In this document: one piece after another, positions 57,401 to 64,000 of the stretch | Layout of the letters: each line of letters starts with the position of its first letter | Numbering within the stretch: position 1 is the stretch's first letter | Source of the DNA: Eledone cirrhosa | Lineage: Eukaryota > Mollusca > Cephalopoda > Octopoda > Eledonidae | Length of the DNA stretch: 64,000 nucleotides | Direction of reading: 5' to 3' | Assembly (NCBI GenBank): GCA_964016885.1 | Contig: OZ024741.1 | Span: forward strand, 26,271,935-26,335,934 | Position numbers and translations under genes: made by a program | The notes under the pieces: model-generated | The model's input: the letters and a program-made list of their open reading frames with translations, nothing else | What the model was told of the DNA's origin: nothing | Database searches by the model: none

Positions 57401-60400
57401 TATAATTTCTGGAGTCCAGTATTGGTATGTTCTATATACCAAGACTGGTGGACCAATACTGTCTATAATGACAACAATAGTATTGAATATATATAATTTC
57501 TGGATCAAGTATTGGCATGTTCTATATACCAAGACTGGTGGACCAATACTGTCTATAATGACTACAATAGTATTGAATATATACAATTTCTGGAGTCCAG
57601 TATTGGTATGTTCTATATACCAAGACTGGTGGACCAATACTGTCTATAAGGACAACAATTGTATTGAATATATATAATTTCTGGAGTCCAGTATTGGTAT
57701 GTTCTATATACCAAGACTGGTGGACCAATACTGTCTATAATGACAACAATAGTATTGAATATATATAATTTCTGGATCAAGTATTGGTATGTTCTATATA
57801 CCAGGACTGGTGGACCAATACTGTCTATAATGACAACAATAGTATTGAATATATACAGTTTCTGGAGTCCAGTATTGGTATGTTCTATATACCAAGACTG
57901 GTGGACCAATACTGTGTATAATGACTACAATAGTATTGAATATATATAATTTCTGGAGTCCAGTATTGGTATGTTCTATATACCAGGACTGGTGGACCAA
58001 TACTGTCTATAATGACAACAATTGTATTGAATATATATAATTTCTGGAGTCCAGTATTGGTATGTTCTATATACCAGGACTGGTGGACCAATACTGTCTA
58101 TAATGACAACAATAGTATTGAATATATACAATTTCTGGAGTCCAGTATTGGTATGTTCTATATACCAGGACTGGTGGACCAATACTGTCTATAATGACAA
58201 CAATAGTATTGAATATATATAATTTCTGGATCAAGTATTGGTATGTTCTATATACCAGGACTGGTGGACCAATACAGTCTATAATGACAACAATAGTATT
58301 GAATATATATAATTTCTGGAGTCCAGTATTGGTATGTTCTATATACCAGGACTGGTGGACCAATACTGTCTATAATGACAACAATAGTATTGAATATATA
58401 CATTTTCTGGAGTCCAGTATTGGTATGTTCTATATACCAGGACTGGTGGACAAATACTGTCTATAATGACAACAATAGTATTGAATATATACAATTTCTG
58501 GAGTCCAGTATTGGTATGTTCTATATACCAGGACTGGTGGACCAATACTGTCTATAATGACAACAATAGTATTGAATATATACATTTTCTGGAGTCCAGT
58601 ATTGGTATGTTCTATATACCAGGACTGGTGGACCAATACTGTCTATAATGACAACAATAGTATTGAATATATACAATTTCTGGAGTCCAGTATTGGTATG
58701 TTCTATATACCAGGACTGGTGGACCAATACTGTCTATAATGACAACAATATTATTGAATATATACATTTTCTGGAGTCCAGTATTGGTATGTTCTATATA
58801 CCAGGACTGGTGGACCAATACTGTCTATAATGACAACAATAGTATTGAATATATACAATTTCTGGAGTCCAGTATTGGTATGTTCTATATACCAGGACTG
58901 GTGGACAAATACTGTCTATAATGACAACAATAGTATTGAATATATATAATTTCTGGAGTCAAGTATTGGTATGTTCTATATACCAGGACTGGTGGATCAA
59001 TACTGTCTATAATGACAACAATAGTATTGAATATATACAATTTCTGTAGTCCAGTATTGGTATGTTCTATATACCAGGACTGGTGGACAAATACTGTCTA
59101 TAATGACAACAATAGTATTGAATATATATAATTTCTGGAGTCAAGTATTGGTATGTTCTATATACCAAGACTGGTGGACCAATATTGTCTATAATGACAA
59201 TAATAGTATTGAATATATATAATTTCTGGAGTCCAGTATTGGTATGTTCTATATACCAGGACTGGTGGACCAATATTGTCTATAATGACAACAATTGTAT
59301 TGAATATTTACAATTTCTGGAGTCCAGTATTGGTATGTTCTATATACCAGGACTGGTGGACCAATACTGACTATAATGACAACAATTGTATTGAATATAT
59401 ATAATTTCTGGAGTCCAGTATTGGTATGTTCTATATACCAGGACTGGTGGACCAATATTGTCTATAATGACAACAATTGTATTGAATATTTACAATTTCT
59501 GGAGTCCAGTATTGGTATGTTCTATATACCAGGACTGGTGGACCAATACTGACTATAATGACAACAATTGTATTGAATATATATAATTTCTGGAGTCCAG
59601 TATTGGTATGTTCTATATACCAGGACTGGTGGACCAATACTGACTATAATGACAACAATTGTATTGAATATATATAATTTCTGGAGTCCAGTATTGGTAT
59701 GTTCTATATACCAGGACTGGTGGACCAATATTGTCTATAATGACAACAATAGTATTGAATATATATAATTTCTGGAGTCCAGTATTGGTATGTTCTATAT
59801 ACCAGGACTGGTGGACCAATACTGTCTATAATGACAACAATTGTATTGAATATTTACAATTTCTGGAGTCCAGTATTGGTATGTTCTATATACCAGGACT
59901 GGTGGACCAATACTGTCTATAATGACAACAATTGTATTGAATATATATAATTTCTGGAGTCCAGTATTGGTATGTTCTATATACCAGGACTGGTGGACAA
60001 ATACTGTCTATAATGACAACAATAATATTGAATATATACAATTTCTGGAGTCCAGTATTGGTATGTTCTATATACCAGGACTGGAGGACCAATACTGTCT
60101 ATAATGACAACAATAGTATTGAATATATACAATTTCTGGAGTCCAGTATTGGTATGTTCTATATACCAGGACTGGTGGACCAATACTGTCTATAATGACA
60201 ACAATAGTATTGAACATATACAATTTCTGGAGTCCAGTATTGGTATGTTCTATATACCAAGACTGGTGGACCAATACTGTCTATAATGACAACAATAGTA
60301 TTGAATATATACAATTTCTGGAGTCCAGTATTGGTATGTTCTATATACCAAGACTGGTGGACCAATACTGTCTATAATGACAACAATAGTATTGAATATA

Positions 60401-63400
60401 TATAATTTCTGGAGTCCAGTATTGCTATGTTCTATATACCAGGACTGGTGGACCAATACTGTCTATAATGACAACAATAGTATTGAATATATATAATTTC
60501 TGGAGTCCAGTATTGGTATGTTCTATATACCAGGACTGGTGGACCAATACTGTCTATAATGACAACAATAGTATTGAATATATACAATTTCTGGAGTCCA
60601 GTATTGGTATGTTCTATATCCCGGGACTGGTGGACCAATACTGTCTATAATGACAACAATAGTATTGAATATATACAATTTCTGGAGTCCAGTATTGGTA
60701 TGTTCTATATACCAGGACTGGTGGACCAATACTGTCTATAATGACAACAATAGTATTGAATATATACATTTTCTGGAGTCCAGTATTGGTATGTTCTATA
60801 TACCAGGACTGGTGGACTAATACTGTCTATAATGACAACAATAGTATTGAATATATATAATTTCTGGAGTCCAGTATTGGTATGTTCTATATACCAGGAC
60901 TGGTGGACCAATACTGTCTATAATGACAACAATAGTATTGAATATATACAATTTCTGGAGTCCAGTATTGGTATGTTCCATATACCAGGACTGGTGGACC
61001 AATACTGTCTATAATGACAACAATAGTATTGAATATATATAATTTCTGGAGTCCAGTATTGGTATGTTCTATATACCAGGACTGGTGGACCAATACTGTC
61101 TATAATGACAACAATAGTATTGAATATATACAATTTCTAGAGTCCAGTATTGGTATGTTCTATATACCAGGTCTGGTGGACCAATACTGTCTATAATGAC
61201 AACAATAGTATTGAATATATACATTTTCTGGAGTCCAGTATTGGTATGTTCTATATACCAGGACTGGTGGACCAATACTGTCTATAATGACAACAATAGT
61301 ATTGAATATATATAATTTCTGGAGTCCAGTATTGGTATGTTCTATATACCAGGACTGGTGGACCAATACTGTCTATAATGACAACAATAGTATTGAATAT
61401 ATACAATTTCTGGAGTCCAGTATTGGTATGTTCTATATACCAGGACTGGTGGACCAATACTGTCTATAATGACAACAATAGTATTGAATATATACAATTT
61501 CTGGAGTCCAGTATTGGTATGTTCTATATACCAGGACTGGTGGACCAATACTGTCTATAATGACAACAATAGTATTGAATATATACATTTTCTGGAGTCC
61601 AGTATTGGTATGTTCTATATACCAGGACTGGTGGACCAATACTGTCTATAATGACAACAATAGTATTGAATATATACAATTTCTGGAGTCCAGTATTGGT
61701 ATGTTCTATATACCAGGACTGGTGGATCAATACTGTCTATAATGACAACAATAGTATTGAATATATACAATTTCTGGAGTCCAGTATTGGTATGTTCTAT
61801 ATACCAGGACTGGTGGACCAATACTGTCTATAATGACAACAATAGTATTGAATATATACAATTTCTGGAGTCAAGTATTGGTATGTTCTATATACCAGGA
61901 CTGGTGGACCAATACTGTCTATAATGACAACAATAATATTGAATATATACAATTTCTGGAGTCCAGTATTGGTATGTTCTATATACCAGGACTGGTGGAC
62001 CAATACTGTCTATAATGACAACAATAGTATTGAATATATATAATTTCTGGAGTCAAGTATTGGTATGTTCTATATACCAAGACTGGTGGACCAATATTGT
62101 CTATAATGACAACAATAGTATTGAATATATATAATTTCTGGAGTCCAGTATTTCTATGTTCTATATACCAGGACTGGTGGACCAATACTGTCTATAATGA
62201 CAACAATAGTATTGAATATTTACAATTTCTGGAGTCCAGTATTGGTATGTTCTATATACCAGGACTGGTGGACCAATACTGTCTATAATGACAACAATTG
62301 TATTGAATATTTACAATTTCTGGAGTCCAGTATTGGTATGTTCTATATACCAGGACTGGTGGACCAATACTGTCTATAATGACAACAATTGTATTGAATA
62401 TATATAATTTCTGGAGTCCAGTATTGGTATGTTCTATATACCAGGACTGGTGGACCAATACTGTCTATAATGACAACAATTGTATTGAATATATATAATT
62501 TCTGGAGTCCAGTATTGGTATGTTCTATATACCAGGACTGGTGGACAAATACTGTCTATAATGACAACAATAGTATTGAATATATATAATTTCTGGAGTC
62601 CAGTATTGGTATGTTCTATATACCAGGACTGGTGGACCAATACTGTCTATAATGACAACAATTGTATTGAATATATATAATTTCTGGAGTCCAGTATTGG
62701 TATGTTCTATATACCAGGACTGGTGGACCAATACTGTCTATAATGACAACAATAGTATTGAATATATACAATTTCTGGAGTCCAGTATTGGTATGTTCTA
62801 TATACCAGGACTGGTGGACAAATACTGTCTATAATGACAACAATAGTATTGAATATATATAATTTCTGGAGTCAAGTATTGGTATGTTCTATATACCAAG
62901 ACTGGTGGACCAATATTGTCTATAATGACAACAATAGTATTGAATATATATAATTTCTGGAGTCCAGTATTGCTATGTTCTATATACCAGGACTGGTGGA
63001 CCAATACTGTCTATAATGACAACAATTGTATTGAATATTTACAATTTCTGGAGTCCAGTATTGGTATGTTCTATATACCAGGACTGGTGGACCAATACTG
63101 ACTATAATGACAACAATTGTATTGAATATATATAATTTCTGGAGTCCAGTATTGGTATGTTCTATATACCAGGACTGGTGGACAAATACTGTCTATAATG
63201 ACAACAATACTATTGAATATATACAATTTCTGGAGTCCAGTATTGGTATGTTCTATATACCAGGACTGGAGGACCAATACTGTCTATAATGACTACAATA
63301 GTATTGAATATATACAATTTCTGGAGTCCAGTATTGGTATGTTCTATATACCAGGACTGGTGGACCAATACTGTCTATAATGACAACAATAGTATTGAAT

Positions 63401-64000
63401 ATATACAATTTCTGGAGTCCAGTATTGGTATGTTCTATATACTAGGACTGGTGGACCAATACTGTCTATAATGACAACAATAGTATTGAATATATACAAC
63501 TTCTGGAGTCCAGTATTGGTATGTTCTATATACCAAGACTGGTGGACCAATACTGTCTATAATGACAACAATAGTATTGAATATATACAATTTCTGGAGT
63601 CCAGTATTGGTATGTTCTATATACCAAGACTGGTGGACCAATACTGTCTATAATGACAACAATAGTATTGAATATATATAATTTCTGGAGTCCAGTATTG
63701 CTATGTTCTATATACCAGGACTGGTGGACAAATACTGTCTATAATGACAACAATAGTATTGAATATATATAATTTCTGGAGTCAAGTATTGGTATGTTCT
63801 ATATACCAAGACTGGTGGACCAATACTGTCTATAATGACAACAATAGTATTGAATATTTACAATTTCTGGAGTCCAGTATTGGTATGTTCTATATACCAA
63901 GACTGGTGGACCAATACTGTCTATAATGACAACAATAGTATTGAATATATATAATTTCTGGAGTCCAGTATTGCTATGTTCTATATACCAGGACTGGTGG

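Larger units (their letters stand above)
44391..64000. repeat. 91-bp satellite array, right block (about 215 monomers), runs off the window
   Basis: Continues the same monomer family and orientation as the left block to the last base. Marker variants recur at fixed offsets, which shows higher-order structure. No other sequence interrupts this block. Confidence 0.97.

Noticed and set aside
37111..64000. Hundreds of 60-128 codon open frames on both strands in the satellite
   Set aside because: The 91-bp period shifts the frame each monomer, so every frame soon meets a stop, and the peptides are the same few phrases repeated. This is simple consequence of the monomer sequence.
37111..64000. CRISPR-like array
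   Set aside because: Regular spacing of about 91 bp with conserved blocks, but there are no variable unique spacers and the host is an animal. It is a satellite.
37111..64000. Hammerhead ribozyme in the satellite monomer
   Set aside because: Tandem satellites sometimes encode ribozymes, so both strands of the monomer were checked for CTGANGA and GAAA in the right order. They are not present.

Overview
The window is animal nuclear DNA that is almost entirely repetitive, with only two host genes I can support. Several repeat families look like those of coleoid cephalopods, probably an octopus: tRNA-derived SINEs with a conserved central block, LINE 3' ends finishing in GATGAT tracts, and small fold-back elements. 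This assignment is inference from memory of these families; no database was searched.

Layout. 0-7.2 kb: a fragment of LTR-element integrase joins a 5'-truncated LINE. A complete but disabled Ty3/gypsy-like LTR retrotransposon (minus strand, 2999-6430, 5-bp target duplication GGTAA) sits inside the LINE 3' UTR. 7.2-14.3 kb: SINEs, LINE tails, fold-back MITEs, microsatellites, and a hammerhead-like ribozyme core at 10.7 kb. 14.4-18 kb: a 52-bp minisatellite between two hAT-like MITE copies, then a two-exon TMEM177 homologue. 20.0-22.1 kb, minus strand: two exons of an Ly6/uPAR (three-finger) GPI-type protein, convergent with TMEM177. 22-37 kb: LINE, Penelope-like and other retroelement fragments; a second LTR element of the same family (24085-28267, target duplication TATAC); a SINE whose tRNA-like head has expanded into about thirty 45-bp repeats between intact target duplications; and a second LINE copy.

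37.1-64 kb: a satellite of 91-bp monomers running to the window end, about 270 copies. Each monomer is full of inverted repeats, and the array shows higher-order duplication (offsets of 4634 and 6731 bp). It is interrupted by a 2186-bp insertion (42205-44390, duplication ACAA) that carries a tRNA-Trp-type primer binding site and a perfect 169-bp inverted repeat.

The two LTR elements preserve a textbook -1 ribosomal frameshift signal between gag and pro-pol: slippery heptamer GGGAAAC, 7-nt spacer and a 10-bp stem-loop. TMEM177 is predicted to act in cytochrome c oxidase subunit 2 maturation in the mitochondrial inner membrane. The Ly6-type protein should be secreted or cell-surface anchored. 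Nothing suggests that the two genes work together. The many ORFs of 60-128 codons in the satellite, and the 469-codon ORF at 31.5 kb, are by-products of tandem repetition.
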